This document shows, in pieces, positions 51,194 through 60,083 of a DNA stretch of 64,000 nt (the stretch's first letter is position 1; each line of letters opens with the position of its first letter). Made by a program: the position numbers and the translations under genes. Under the pieces are notes generated by a model. The model was not told the DNA's origin. It worked only from the letters and a program-made list of their open reading frames with translations, and searched no databases. Source of the stretch: Firmicutes bacterium UBA3553 (GTDB lineage: Bacteria > Bacillota > Clostridia > Tissierellales > Sedimentibacteraceae); the NCBI GenBank assembly GCA_002381185.1, contig DFOA01000031.1, positions 30,292-94,291 of the forward strand, read 5' to 3'.

Positions 51194-52474
51194 ATGATAA
51201 AAAAATACACTTTAGATAACGGCATAAGAATAGTAATGGAAAAAATAGATTATGTAAAATCAGCTTCAATAGGAATTTGGGTTAATATAGGCTCCAACAA
51301 TGAAACAGAAGAAACAAACGGGTTATCCCACTTTATTGAGCACATGCTTTTTAAAGGAACAACAAACAGAAAAGCAAATGAAATTGCTGAAGATATGGAC
51401 AATTTGGGAGGGCAGCTCAATGCTTTTACCAGCAAAGAATGCACTTGCTTTTATGTAAAAGTTTTGGATGAAAATATTGAGGAAGCAGTTGATATACTTT
51501 CTGATATGTTTTTTAACTCCTTATTTTTACAAGAAGAAATAGATAAGGAAATATCAGTTGTTGTCGAAGAAATTAAAATGTATGAAGATTCTCCGGAAGA
51601 TTTGGTGCATGACAAGCTTACGGAAATTATATTCAACAACAGTCCTATGGCGTTTAACATTTTAGGAACTGAAGAAAATTTAAGGACATTTACAACTAAA
51701 AATGTATTGGACTACATGAATGAAAAATATTCTCCGTACAATACTGTAATTTCCATAGCAGGAAGCTTTGATGAAGAATCCTTTATTAACCTTATAAACG
51801 AAAAATTTAATAACTGGCAGAATCAACATGTTGAGCATGTTGACAAAGAAGGAGAATACTTTAGGAAGGTTGTCGGAATAAATAAAGATTTAGAGCAGCT
51901 CCACATGTGTATCGGAAATAAGACCATAGGAAGACATGATGAAAATTATTATCCTTTGCTTGTGCTTAACAATATATTCGGCGGAACAATGAGTTCAAGG
52001 ATTTTTCAGGAAGTGAGAGAAAAAAAGGGATTGGTTTATTCAATTTATTCCTTTGTGTCTAATTACTCTAACACAGGAATTTTCAGTATTTATGCAGGTA
52101 TGTCATACGAATGTGCTGAGGATGCTTTAAGAACAGTATTAAAAGAAATGGTAAGCATGAAAAACGGCAGCATCACATTAAAGGAATTCAACAGGGCTAA
52201 GCAGCAAATAAAGGGAAATTACATTTTAGGACTTGAAAGTACATCCAGCCGCATGTCAGCCATAGGAAGAAGAGAGCTTTTATACAATGAAATTCAATAT
52301 CCGGAGGAAGTGATAGAACGCATCAACAATGTAAAACTTGAGGATGTTCTGAAGGTTGCAAATGATTTATTTGACATTGAGAAGCTCAGCATTACTTTTA
52401 CCGGAAACTTAACTAAACATAAAAATGTGGAAGAAATAATAAATAAAGTACTGGGAGAAAAATATGAAGGTTAA
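51194..52474 (+). CDS. M16 family zinc peptidase (YmxG/MlpA-like)
   Basis: Insulinase-type metallopeptidase of 426 aa. The inverted zinc motif HFIEHMLFKGT is near residue 50, with the distal Glu in the following helix (EEAVDILSDMFF..EISVVVEEI). C-terminal domain has the GGTMSSRIFQEVREKKGLVYS signature near 265. Start at ATG 51194 after GGAGG; 53 upstream codons in this frame overlap the small membrane ORF in another frame and are rejected. Position after pnp matches B. subtilis mlpA. Confidence 0.93.
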   Translation: MIKKYTLDNGIRIVMEKIDYVKSASIGIWVNIGSNNETEETNGLSHFIEHMLFKGTTNRKANEIAEDMDNLGGQLNAFTSKECTCFYVKVLDENIEEAVDILSDMFFNSLFLQEEIDKEISVVVEEIKMYEDSPEDLVHDKLTEIIFNNSPMAFNILGTEENLRTFTTKNVLDYMNEKYSPYNTVISIAGSFDEESFINLINEKFNNWQNQHVEHVDKEGEYFRKVVGINKDLEQLHMCIGNKTIGRHDENYYPLLVLNNIFGGTMSSRIFQEVREKKGLVYSIYSFVSNYSNTGIFSIYAGMSYECAEDALRTVLKEMVSMKNGSITLKEFNRAKQQIKGNYILGLESTSSRMSAIGRRELLYNEIQYPEEVIERINNVKLEDVLKVANDLFDIEKLSITFTGNLTKHKNVEEIINKVLGEKYEG

Positions 52475-52895
52475 AATAGTAAATAACAGCCCGTTTAAGC
52501 TTCCTGCTTATGAAACAAAAGGTTCTGCAGGAGTAGATCTTCAAGCATATGTCGAAAATCCGATGGTATTAAAACCATTGGAAAGAGCTTTAGTCCCCAC
52601 AGGCATATCAATTGAACTGCCTGAAGGCTACGAAGCTCAGGTGAGAGCACGAAGCGGCCTTGCCATAAAACATGGAATAAGTCTGGTAAATGGCATAGGA
52701 ACTATTGATTCCGACTATCGCGGAGAAATAAAGGTTATATTAATTAATCTGGGAGATAAAGAATTTATCGTTAACAGCGGAGACAGAATTGCCCAGATGG
52801 TATTCATCAAGCATGAGCAGGCAGACTTTGAACTGGTTGAAGAATTAAATGAAACTGAGAGAGGAACCGGCGGATTTGGCCACACAGGAGTGTAA
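52464..52895 (+). CDS. dut: deoxyuridine triphosphatase
   Basis: Hydrolyses dUTP to dUMP, keeping uracil out of DNA; 143 aa. Five dUTPase motifs are visible: GSAGVDLQAY, RSGLAIKHGI, GTIDSDYRGEIKV, GDRIAQMVF and RGTGGFGHTG. Overlaps the M16 peptidase gene by 11 nt. Confidence 0.97.
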   Translation: MKVKIVNNSPFKLPAYETKGSAGVDLQAYVENPMVLKPLERALVPTGISIELPEGYEAQVRARSGLAIKHGISLVNGIGTIDSDYRGEIKVILINLGDKEFIVNSGDRIAQMVFIKHEQADFELVEELNETERGTGGFGHTGV

Positions 52896-52979
52896 CAATG
52901 GGTTGGAAATGGATTGGCAGTAGATTAGCAATGGAAAAACAATAGCCAATCAATTGCTCGTCAATCGCTAATCAATTGT
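52894..52979. repeat. 11-nt-unit hairpin element B (3+3 units), upstream of ylmC
   Basis: Left: AACAATG, then GGTTGGAAATG, GATTGGCAGTA, GATTAGCAATG (52901-52933). Short loop GAAAAAC. Right: AATAGCCAATC, AATTGCTCGTC, AATCGCTAATC (52941-52973), then AATTGT. Same ends and register as element A with one unit fewer per arm. The left end overlaps the dut stop codon; the right end is 1 nt before the binding site. Confidence 0.88.
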
Positions 52980-52993
52980 AAAGGGGGGATATA

Positions 52994-53227
52994 ATGAAGT
53001 TAAGCGAGCTTTACAGCAAGGAGATAATCAATATTGACACCGGAGAAAATTTGGGAATATTCGGTGACTGCGATTTAGTTATTGAAGAAAAAACCGGAGA
53101 AATCATAAGCTTCATATCTGGAAACAACTCACATTTTAATATTTTCAAAGAACCTAAGAAAAAAGAAATTTTATGGAAAAATATAAAAAAAATAGGCAGC
53201 GATATGATTATTATCGAAAATGATTAA
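52994..53227 (+). CDS. YlmC/YmxH family sporulation-associated protein
   Basis: A 77-aa PRC-barrel protein: MKLSELYSKEIINIDTGENLG, VIEEKTGEIISF and WKNIKKIGSDMIIIE match the YlmC/YmxH family. It lies between the M16/dut genes and tepA, as ymxH does in B. subtilis. Function poorly known. Confidence 0.85.
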   Translation: MKLSELYSKEIINIDTGENLGIFGDCDLVIEEKTGEIISFISGNNSHFNIFKEPKKKEILWKNIKKIGSDMIIIEND

Positions 53228-53338
53228 TTTGCTTACAAAGATTGTTGTATGTCTACAGTTTTTGTGTTTCATGAGTTTTTCTTCATGAAATACCTAGAAA
53301 CTGTTACATAAATGCATAAAATAACGAAAACTCCAAAG

Positions 53339-53367
53339 AATAATCAGGAATAACCTGATTATTTTTA
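53339..53367 (+). terminator. intrinsic terminator
   Basis: AATAATCAGG/CCTGATTATT stem (53339-53348 with 53354-53363) followed by TTTT; 14 nt before tepA. Confidence 0.82.
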
Positions 53368-53380
53368 TGTGGAGGCTTAA

Positions 53381-54253
53381 ATGGAAAATAACAATCAGAG
53401 CATGAATAATATACTTAAGCAATCGTTCAACAATGTGGATGGAAACAGAAATTATCAAGACGGGCAAAACAATAATGAAAACAAAAACCAGTTAAAAAGC
53501 AATAACAACGGGAAGGAACAGAATCAGAATAACAGTTCTGAACCTGTAAATCCATTTTTATTCAGCGGAAACGAAGATAATAAAAATGATGAAAATTCCG
53601 ACCAACAAATAGAAAATGTTAAGCAGATGGGAAGCATGACTGATATCAGTCCTGTAAAAGATATTTGCTTTATAAGCATTATAGGAGAAATTGAAGGGCA
53701 CACTTCATTGCCTCCCCAAAACAAGACTACAAAATATGAGCATGTTATACCCATGATTATAGGAGCTGAAATGGACCCCCAAATTAAAGGTATTTTGCTT
53801 TTAATCAATACTGTGGGCGGAGACGTTGAAGCAGGGCTGGCAATATCTGAGCTGATTGCAAGCATTTCTAAACCTACGGTGTCAATTGTTTTAGGCGGAG
53901 GACACAGCATTGGTACGGCTCTTGCAGTATCAGCCAACTATTCGTTTATTGCACCAACAGGAACAATGACAATACATCCTATAAGAACAAACGGATTTGT
54001 TATAGGAGTGCCTCAGACATTCAGATATTTTCAAAAAATGCAGGAACGAATTACTAACTTTATAGTATCAAATTCCAGGGTTGACAGGGATGCATTACTT
54101 AAATATATGTATGATACCGATGAAATTGCAAATGATGTGGGGACTGTACTCAATGCAGATGAAGTGGTTCAAATAGGTTTAATTGATGAAATAGGCGGAT
54201 TCAGTTCTGCAATGTGTGCATTGAGAGAATTAATCGACAAAATGAACAATTAA
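53381..54253 (+). CDS. tepA: ClpP-like serine protease, TepA family
   Basis: A 290-aa protein with an Asn/Gln-rich N-terminal region (about 1-80) and a ClpP/crotonase fold (about 95-285). The likely nucleophile Ser is in GGGHSIGTAL near residue 180, and TMTIHPIRTNG is in the following helix-loop. TepA in B. subtilis has been linked to protein export and spore outgrowth. Its place just before spoIIIE is conserved. Confidence 0.85.
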   Translation: MENNNQSMNNILKQSFNNVDGNRNYQDGQNNNENKNQLKSNNNGKEQNQNNSSEPVNPFLFSGNEDNKNDENSDQQIENVKQMGSMTDISPVKDICFISIIGEIEGHTSLPPQNKTTKYEHVIPMIIGAEMDPQIKGILLLINTVGGDVEAGLAISELIASISKPTVSIVLGGGHSIGTALAVSANYSFIAPTGTMTIHPIRTNGFVIGVPQTFRYFQKMQERITNFIVSNSRVDRDALLKYMYDTDEIANDVGTVLNADEVVQIGLIDEIGGFSSAMCALRELIDKMNN

Positions 54254-54255
54254 AT

Positions 54256-54281
54256 AAATTATTGCTACTCTGCAATAATTT
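54256..54281 (+). terminator. hairpin after tepA
   Basis: AAATTATTGC/GCAATAATTT perfect 10-bp stem without a T-run; stabilising or weak terminating element. Confidence 0.45.
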
Positions 54282-54296
54282 ATGATATAATAATTC

Positions 54297-54372
54297 AACG
54301 ATGGATTAGCAATGGATAAAAAATCAATCGGTATCCATTGCTGTAAATATATCAATTATTCATCAATAGTAC
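54297..54372. repeat. 11-nt-unit hairpin element C (reduced), upstream of spoIIIE
   Basis: Left AACGATG and GATTAGCAATG (54297-54314), centre with ATGGATA/TATCCAT, right CATTGCTGTAA and AATTATTCATC (54354-54364), then AATAGTAC. The most degraded copy, but it keeps the family ends and lies 1 nt before the GGGGGAC binding site. Confidence 0.7.
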
Positions 54373-54390
54373 AGGGGGACGTTGTATTAA

Positions 54391-56760
54391 ATGGCAAAGG
54401 TACAAAGTGAAAGCAGCACTAAGAAGTCGACTGCAAGAAAAAAGAGTACAAGCTCAAACTCAAAAAATAAAAACAGCAAAGATGATTTATTGAAGAAAGA
54501 AATAACCGGAATTTTTATAGTTGCATTTGCGGTTTTTTTAATAGTAGTTACAACAAAAGAGAATCAAACAGGAATAATCGGAAGAACAATTAACTTATTT
54601 ACTCATTCTGTTTTTGGAAAAGGAGCAGATGTTATGCCGTTTTTTATTTTGATAATCGGCGTAATGAGATTATTAAATATTATTGTATTCAGCGATAACA
54701 ATCAGGTTATTGCAGTAATAGGTTTTTTCGTGTGCTTTATTATGTATTCTGCTTTATCAAATGTGGAAATCTTACTAGCAAACACAGGAGTTAAAAATTT
54801 ATTAACTTCGTCGTCGGATATGGGGCTTCTTAAACAAGGCGGCGGAATCATAGGAAATATTCTTACATATATTTTTTTGAAGCTTGTGGGAAAAAACGGT
54901 ACATATATAGTTCTCGGCGCTTTAGTGTTTTCTAATTTCATCCTTTTTACAAATCAGAGCATCATAGGAATATGCAGAATAGCATCTGATTATTTCAAAA
55001 GGTTTTTAAAAGCAATATACAGCTTCATGTTTATTGAGACTGAAGCTGAAGAAAAAAAGAAACCAAAAGAAAAAATAGTAAAAAGACAAGAAGAACCGGA
55101 AGAAAACATAAAGATATACGATTATCTGAATCCTGCTGACAGCAACAAAAAAGCAGAAATAACACAGATGAAAATAGATGATGTTAAAAAAGCTGAAATC
55201 CAGGTCAAAGAACCTGAACAAGCTGAAGTTAAGCATGAAGCTGCAGAAGAAGTCAAAGAGAAGAAAGATAAGCCAAAAGAAAAATTTGAGCCAAAAGAAA
55301 TTACCGACGACATAATTAATATTGCAGGAGTAAAAAATGACAATTACAAACTTCCTGCCATTTTGCTTTTAGATCCCATACCTCAGCATGTGAGGGGGGA
55401 TAAGGAGGATTTGAAAAAGGACGGAGAAAAATTAATTGAAACATTGAATAACTTTAATATTCCGTGCAACATTCTTCAAATCAACAAGGGCCCTACAATT
55501 ACAAGATATGAAATTCAACCGGCTCCGGGAATTAAAGTAAGCCGAATTACCGGACTTTCAAATGACATAGCAATGGCTCTTGCAACATCCGATATTCGTA
55601 TGGAAGCTCCGATACCGGGTAAATCTGCCATAGGTATAGAAGTTCCTAATAAAAATAAAACAAGCGTATATCTAAGAAGCCTGATTGAATCAAAAGAATA
55701 TAAGTCAATCGGTACAAATATCCCTTTTGCTCTTGGTAAGGACATAGCAGGAAAAAATATAATAGCTGCAATTGATAAAATGCCTCACCTTTTAATAGCA
55801 GGGGCTACAGGCTCAGGGAAGAGCGTGTGTATAAACTCTCTTATTATGAGCATTTTGTTCAAAGCAAAACCTGATGAGGTTAAGCTTATACTGGTTGACC
55901 CAAAGGTTGTTGAACTGAGTGTCTACAACGGACTGCCGCATCTATTAATCCCAGTTGTAACAGATCCCCGCAAGGCAGCCAATGCTTTGAACTGGGCGGT
56001 ATCTGAAATGACAAACCGGTACAAGTTATTTGCTCAACAAAGCGTAAGAGACTTGTCGTCATACAATGAAAAAATGGTTAAAGAAGGCAGCGAAAAAATG
56101 CCTCAGATAGTAATCATAATAGATGAGCTTGCAGATCTTATGACAGTGGCTTCATCAGAGGTTGAGGAATACATAACCCGTATAGCGCAGCTTGCGAGAG
56201 CCTGTGGCATGCATCTTGTAATTGCCACACAAAGACCTTCAGTTGATGTTATTACCGGAGTTATTAAAGCTAATATTCCTTCCAGAATTGCGTTTGCTGT
56301 TTCATCACACATAGATTCACGCACAATACTGGATTCCGGCGGTGCCGAGAAGCTTCTCGGCAAGGGCGATATGCTCTATCATCCCATAGGGCTTCCTAAA
56401 CCCATACGTATTCAAGGTACATTCATTTCAGATGATGAAATTAAAAGAGTTGTTGACAGTATAAAAGCTCAGCAAATTGAAATAAAAATGGGAAAACAAA
56501 ATGAAATAATAAATGAAATAGAGAAAGCACCGCAAGATGAGGATGTTGATGAATTTTTGGAACAGGCTATTGAAATGGTTGTCAATGATGGTCAGGCTTC
56601 AGCATCCTACATACAAAGAAAATTTAAAGTAGGGTATGCAAGAGCTGCAAGAATAGTCGACCAGCTTGAAGAAAGAGGTATCGTAGGCGGCCATGAAGGA
56701 AGCAAACCGCGAAAGGTGCTTATTACTAAAGAAGAACTAGAAGAAATGAGAGGAAATTAA
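54391..56760 (+). CDS. spoIIIE: DNA translocase FtsK/SpoIIIE
   Basis: Membrane-anchored ATP-driven DNA pump acting at division and sporulation septa; 789 aa. A basic N-terminus is followed by four membrane helices (about 32-195) and a charged linker (about 210-310). The motor has Walker A AGATGSGKSV near 470, Walker B IIIDELADLM near 575, and HLVIATQRPSVDVITG. The DNA-reading gamma domain is about 725-785 (RKFKVGYARAARIVDQLE). Confidence 0.96.
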   Translation: MAKVQSESSTKKSTARKKSTSSNSKNKNSKDDLLKKEITGIFIVAFAVFLIVVTTKENQTGIIGRTINLFTHSVFGKGADVMPFFILIIGVMRLLNIIVFSDNNQVIAVIGFFVCFIMYSALSNVEILLANTGVKNLLTSSSDMGLLKQGGGIIGNILTYIFLKLVGKNGTYIVLGALVFSNFILFTNQSIIGICRIASDYFKRFLKAIYSFMFIETEAEEKKKPKEKIVKRQEEPEENIKIYDYLNPADSNKKAEITQMKIDDVKKAEIQVKEPEQAEVKHEAAEEVKEKKDKPKEKFEPKEITDDIINIAGVKNDNYKLPAILLLDPIPQHVRGDKEDLKKDGEKLIETLNNFNIPCNILQINKGPTITRYEIQPAPGIKVSRITGLSNDIAMALATSDIRMEAPIPGKSAIGIEVPNKNKTSVYLRSLIESKEYKSIGTNIPFALGKDIAGKNIIAAIDKMPHLLIAGATGSGKSVCINSLIMSILFKAKPDEVKLILVDPKVVELSVYNGLPHLLIPVVTDPRKAANALNWAVSEMTNRYKLFAQQSVRDLSSYNEKMVKEGSEKMPQIVIIIDELADLMTVASSEVEEYITRIAQLARACGMHLVIATQRPSVDVITGVIKANIPSRIAFAVSSHIDSRTILDSGGAEKLLGKGDMLYHPIGLPKPIRIQGTFISDDEIKRVVDSIKAQQIEIKMGKQNEIINEIEKAPQDEDVDEFLEQAIEMVVNDGQASASYIQRKFKVGYARAARIVDQLEERGIVGGHEGSKPRKVLITKEELEEMRGN

Positions 56761-58088
56761 TGAAGAAAATTTACATGCACTCCCTTGGCTGTTCCAAGAA
56801 TCTTGTTGATTCAGAACACATGATAGGCATATTGGAGAAAAAGGGATTTAAAACAACAGATTATGCTGACAAGGCAGATTACATCATTATCAACACATGC
56901 TCTTTCATAAGCGATGCTCAGCAGGAATCAGTAGATGCAATATTGTCTGCCGCAGACATTAAAAATGAAGTGAACAACAAAGCAAAAATAATTGTAACCG
57001 GATGTCTGGCACAAAGATTCGGAGATGAACTTGCAAAGGAAATTCCCGAAGTAGATATTATTGTGGGAACAAGCGGATTTGAAAAAATAGATGAATATAT
57101 TGAAAAATATGAAGATAAAAGACAGCAGGTAGTTGATACAAATATGCAGGAACTTGATGAAGAAAATCTTCCGAGAAACACATTGACCGAAAAGTGGTAT
57201 GCTTATTTAAAAATAGCGGAAGGCTGCAGCAACAACTGCACATACTGCGTTATTCCAAAGCTTAGAGGGCCATACAAAAGCAGAAAAATTGAGAAAATAG
57301 TTGAAGATGCTTCTAATTTGGCAAAACAGGGTGCCAAAGAAATCATAATTATAGCCCAGGATACAAGCAAGTACGGACTTGATCTTTACGGTGAAAGAAA
57401 ACTTCATGAGGTTATTCAAAAAGTATCGGAAATTGAAGGCATTGAATGGATTAGAATTCACTATTTATATCCTGAGGATATTTATGATGAGCTTATAAAT
57501 GAATTTAAGCATAATAAAAAGCTCCTGAAATATTTTGATATACCTCTTCAGCACATAAATGACAGAATATTAAAAAGAATGCACAGAAACACAAATAAAA
57601 AGCAAATTATAGATTTAATCAATAAAATCAGAAATGAAGTGAAGGGGGCAGTTATAAGAACGTCCTTAATTACAGGTTTTCCCGGAGAAACTCAGGAAGA
57701 ACATGAAGAATTAATGATGTTTTTAAATGAATACAAACTTGACCGTGTGGGAATCTTTAAATATTCAAAAGAAGAAGATACACCCGCATATAAGCTTCCT
57801 GATCAAATTGATGAAGAAATTAAGGAGCATAGACATAATGAGCTTATGGAGCTTCAGCAAAACATTTCATATGAAAACAGCCTTAAAAAAATAGGCGATA
57901 CATATGACGTCTTAATAGAAGAAAAGGATGTTGAAAACATATGGGTTGGAAGAACCTATATGGATTCAATAGATATAGATGGAGTAGTATATGTAACATC
58001 TGATGAAAATTTGGAACTGGGGAGCATTTATAAAGTTAAAATAAATGATGCCTTAGAATATGATTTGATGGGAGATGTGATTTTATGA
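56760..58088 (+). CDS. rimO: ribosomal protein S12 methylthiotransferase RimO
   Basis: Radical SAM enzyme that methylthiolates an Asp of S12; 442 aa. UPF0004 domain cysteines are in GCSKN, NTCSF and TGCLAQRF. The radical SAM motif is CSNNCTYCVIP near residue 156. A TRAM domain (about 375-440) follows. Overlaps the spoIIIE stop by one base. Confidence 0.95.
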   Translation: MKKIYMHSLGCSKNLVDSEHMIGILEKKGFKTTDYADKADYIIINTCSFISDAQQESVDAILSAADIKNEVNNKAKIIVTGCLAQRFGDELAKEIPEVDIIVGTSGFEKIDEYIEKYEDKRQQVVDTNMQELDEENLPRNTLTEKWYAYLKIAEGCSNNCTYCVIPKLRGPYKSRKIEKIVEDASNLAKQGAKEIIIIAQDTSKYGLDLYGERKLHEVIQKVSEIEGIEWIRIHYLYPEDIYDELINEFKHNKKLLKYFDIPLQHINDRILKRMHRNTNKKQIIDLINKIRNEVKGAVIRTSLITGFPGETQEEHEELMMFLNEYKLDRVGIFKYSKEEDTPAYKLPDQIDEEIKEHRHNELMELQQNISYENSLKKIGDTYDVLIEEKDVENIWVGRTYMDSIDIDGVVYVTSDENLELGSIYKVKINDALEYDLMGDVIL

Positions 58089-58636
58089 ACTGGTTTAAAA
58101 ATATGAACCTGCCTAACAAGCTGACTGTAATAAGAGTATTGGCAATTCCTTTTTTTCTTCTATTCCTGTATATAAGCAAAGGAATATTCCGTTTCCTGCC
58201 TTTGTTAATCTTTGCAGCGGCAGCAATTACCGATGCTGTTGACGGATATATTGCGAGAAGAGACAATTTAGTCACAAGCTTCGGTAAATTTATGGACCCT
58301 CTTGCTGATAAGCTTCTGACAGCTTCGGCATTTATTGCCTTCGTGGAAATCGGGTATTTGAGTTCCTGGGTTGTTGTTCTGATTATTTCAAGGGAATTTT
58401 TAGTTTCAGGCTTCAGAACTTTGGCAGCTTCTAAGGGGGTTACTGTTGCAGCTAACCCTTGGGGAAAAATTAAAACGGTATTTCAGATGGTATTGATTGT
58501 AGTTATATTATTAAATTACACAGGCTATGCAGCGTTTACAACATCCTGGATTACACCTCTCGTAGCAATTGTGGTTCTGTTGACAGTAACATCAGGGGCA
58601 ACATATATTTATGAAAATATAGAAGTGATTAAATAA
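58085..58636 (+). CDS. pgsA: CDP-diacylglycerol-glycerol-3-phosphate phosphatidyltransferase
   Basis: Makes phosphatidylglycerol phosphate; 183-aa membrane protein. NLPNKLTVIRVLAIP-like start and the CDP-alcohol phosphotransferase motif DAVDGYIARRDNLVTSFGKF, then MDPLADK. Overlaps rimO by an ATGA junction. Confidence 0.95.
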   Translation: MNWFKNMNLPNKLTVIRVLAIPFFLLFLYISKGIFRFLPLLIFAAAAITDAVDGYIARRDNLVTSFGKFMDPLADKLLTASAFIAFVEIGYLSSWVVVLIISREFLVSGFRTLAASKGVTVAANPWGKIKTVFQMVLIVVILLNYTGYAAFTTSWITPLVAIVVLLTVTSGATYIYENIEVIK

Positions 58637-58663
58637 GATAATTGCTTCTTTTGCAATTCTTTA

Positions 58664-58692
58664 TTGACAAACGGATTATTATTTTGTATAAT
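58664..58692 (+). promoter_or_regulatory. recA promoter
   Basis: TTGACA (58664-58669), 17-nt spacer, TATAAT (58687-58692). Confidence 0.88.
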
Positions 58693-58702
58693 AAAGAAAA
58701 GT

Positions 58703-58714
58703 GAACAAATGTTC
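58703..58714. promoter_or_regulatory. LexA (SOS) box of recA
   Basis: GAACAAATGTTC, with a G after it, fits the Gram-positive SOS box CGAACNNNNGTTCG. It lies just downstream of the -10, near the expected transcription start, ideal for repression. Confidence 0.87.
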
Positions 58715-58730
58715 GTGAAGGAGTCGTGAA

Positions 58731-59765
58731 ATGGAAAAAGATAAGGCACTTGAGCTGGCTATTGCTCAAATAGAAAAGCAATTTGGCAAAGGCTCTATTA
58801 TGAAGCTTGGAGAAAATGCAAAGCTTAATATAGAAGCAATACCAACAGGCGCTCTGCCTCTTGATATTGCAACAGGTATAGGCGGAGTTCCTAAAGGGAG
58901 AATTATCGAAATATTCGGACCTGAATCCTCCGGTAAGACTACAGTTGCATTACATATAGTAGCAGAAGCACAAAAAAAAGGAGGCATTGCTGCTTTCGTA
59001 GATGCTGAGCACGCGCTTGACCCTGGATATGCTAAAAAACTAGGAGTTTCAATTGAAGATTTAATTATTTCACAGCCTGATACCGGAGAGCAAGGTCTGG
59101 AAATTGCGGAAGCATTGGTAAGAAGCGGTGCTGTTGATGTAATTGTAATTGACTCTGTTGCCGCCTTGGTTCCTAAGGCAGAAATAGACGGCGAAATGGG
59201 AGATTCACATGTTGGTCTGCAGGCAAGGCTTATGTCACAGGCATTGAGAAAGCTTGCAGGGGCGATTAATAAATCTAATACTGTAGCTATATTTATTAAC
59301 CAGCTCCGTGAAAAAGTAGGTGTAATGTTTGGAAGCCCTGAAACCACTACGGGCGGTAGAGCACTTAAATTTTATGCTTCCATGAGGCTTGATGTAAGAA
59401 GAATAGAATCATTGAAAAAAGGCGATGAGGTTTACGGAAACAGAACAAGGGTAAAGGTAGTTAAAAATAAAGTTGCTCCGCCTTTTAAACAAGCTGAATT
59501 TGATATAATATACGGCAAAGGTATATCAAAAGAAGGCTGCATACTCGATATGGCTGTTGAAGCTGGTGTTGTAAACAAATCGGGTGCCTGGTACTCATAT
59601 GAAAGCACCAGAATCGGACAAGGCAGGGAAAATTCAAAGGACTATCTGCTTTCAAATCCTGAGTTGATGGATGAAATCGAAAAAAAAGTCAGAGAAAAAT
59701 TTGAACTGGGAGCTTTACAACTTAGCTCTGATGATTCAGAAAAACCTGGTGATTCAGATGAATAA
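58731..59765 (+). CDS. recA: recombinase RecA
   Basis: Strand-exchange protein and SOS co-protease, 344 aa. Walker A is GPESSGKTT near residue 63; VDAEHALDPGYAKKLG, VIDSVAALVPKAEI and the RLMSQALRKLAG region are typical. Acidic C-terminal tail. Consensus promoter and SOS box upstream; terminator after. Confidence 0.99.
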   Translation: MEKDKALELAIAQIEKQFGKGSIMKLGENAKLNIEAIPTGALPLDIATGIGGVPKGRIIEIFGPESSGKTTVALHIVAEAQKKGGIAAFVDAEHALDPGYAKKLGVSIEDLIISQPDTGEQGLEIAEALVRSGAVDVIVIDSVAALVPKAEIDGEMGDSHVGLQARLMSQALRKLAGAINKSNTVAIFINQLREKVGVMFGSPETTTGGRALKFYASMRLDVRRIESLKKGDEVYGNRTRVKVVKNKVAPPFKQAEFDIIYGKGISKEGCILDMAVEAGVVNKSGAWYSYESTRIGQGRENSKDYLLSNPELMDEIEKKVREKFELGALQLSSDDSEKPGDSDE

Positions 59766-60083
59766 ATAAAATATTAAAAATGGAATGACAATGTCATTCC
59801 ATTTTTAGTTATATGAAATGCATTTTTAGAATTACAAAAATATATTTATGTCAACTAAAAGCATATTGAATCATTTAGCTTTATGTTGAATTGTTGCAAT
59901 CTTATACATTATGTCTTGACATAAAGCATAAAAAATTATAAAATATAATATATTCAAGTATTTAGAAATAATTTTAATATTTCAAATATATATTAGAAAA
60001 TAAACATTTTTTATTACATGTAAGATTAATGTAAAAAATGTATATATTTCGCAGCTTGAAAATTTAATACGGGAGGTGCTGAA
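59766..60083. other. intergenic region between recA and rny
   Basis: 318 nt. After the recA terminator there is a promoter (TTGACA 59916-59921, 17-nt spacer, TAAAAT 59939-59944) and a leader of about 130 nt before rny. No ORF or recognisable RNA. RNase Y mRNAs are often autoregulated, so the long leader may matter. Confidence 0.6.
59776..59806 (+). terminator. intrinsic terminator of recA
   Basis: AAAAATGGAATGACA/TGTCATTCCATTTTT perfect stem with a one-base-plus loop, T-rich end. Confidence 0.9.

Noticed and set aside
58766..59347. Long open frame (193 codons) antisense to recA
   Set aside because: Shadow of the recA reading frame; no binding site, and a low-complexity Ser/Pro/Ala-rich product.
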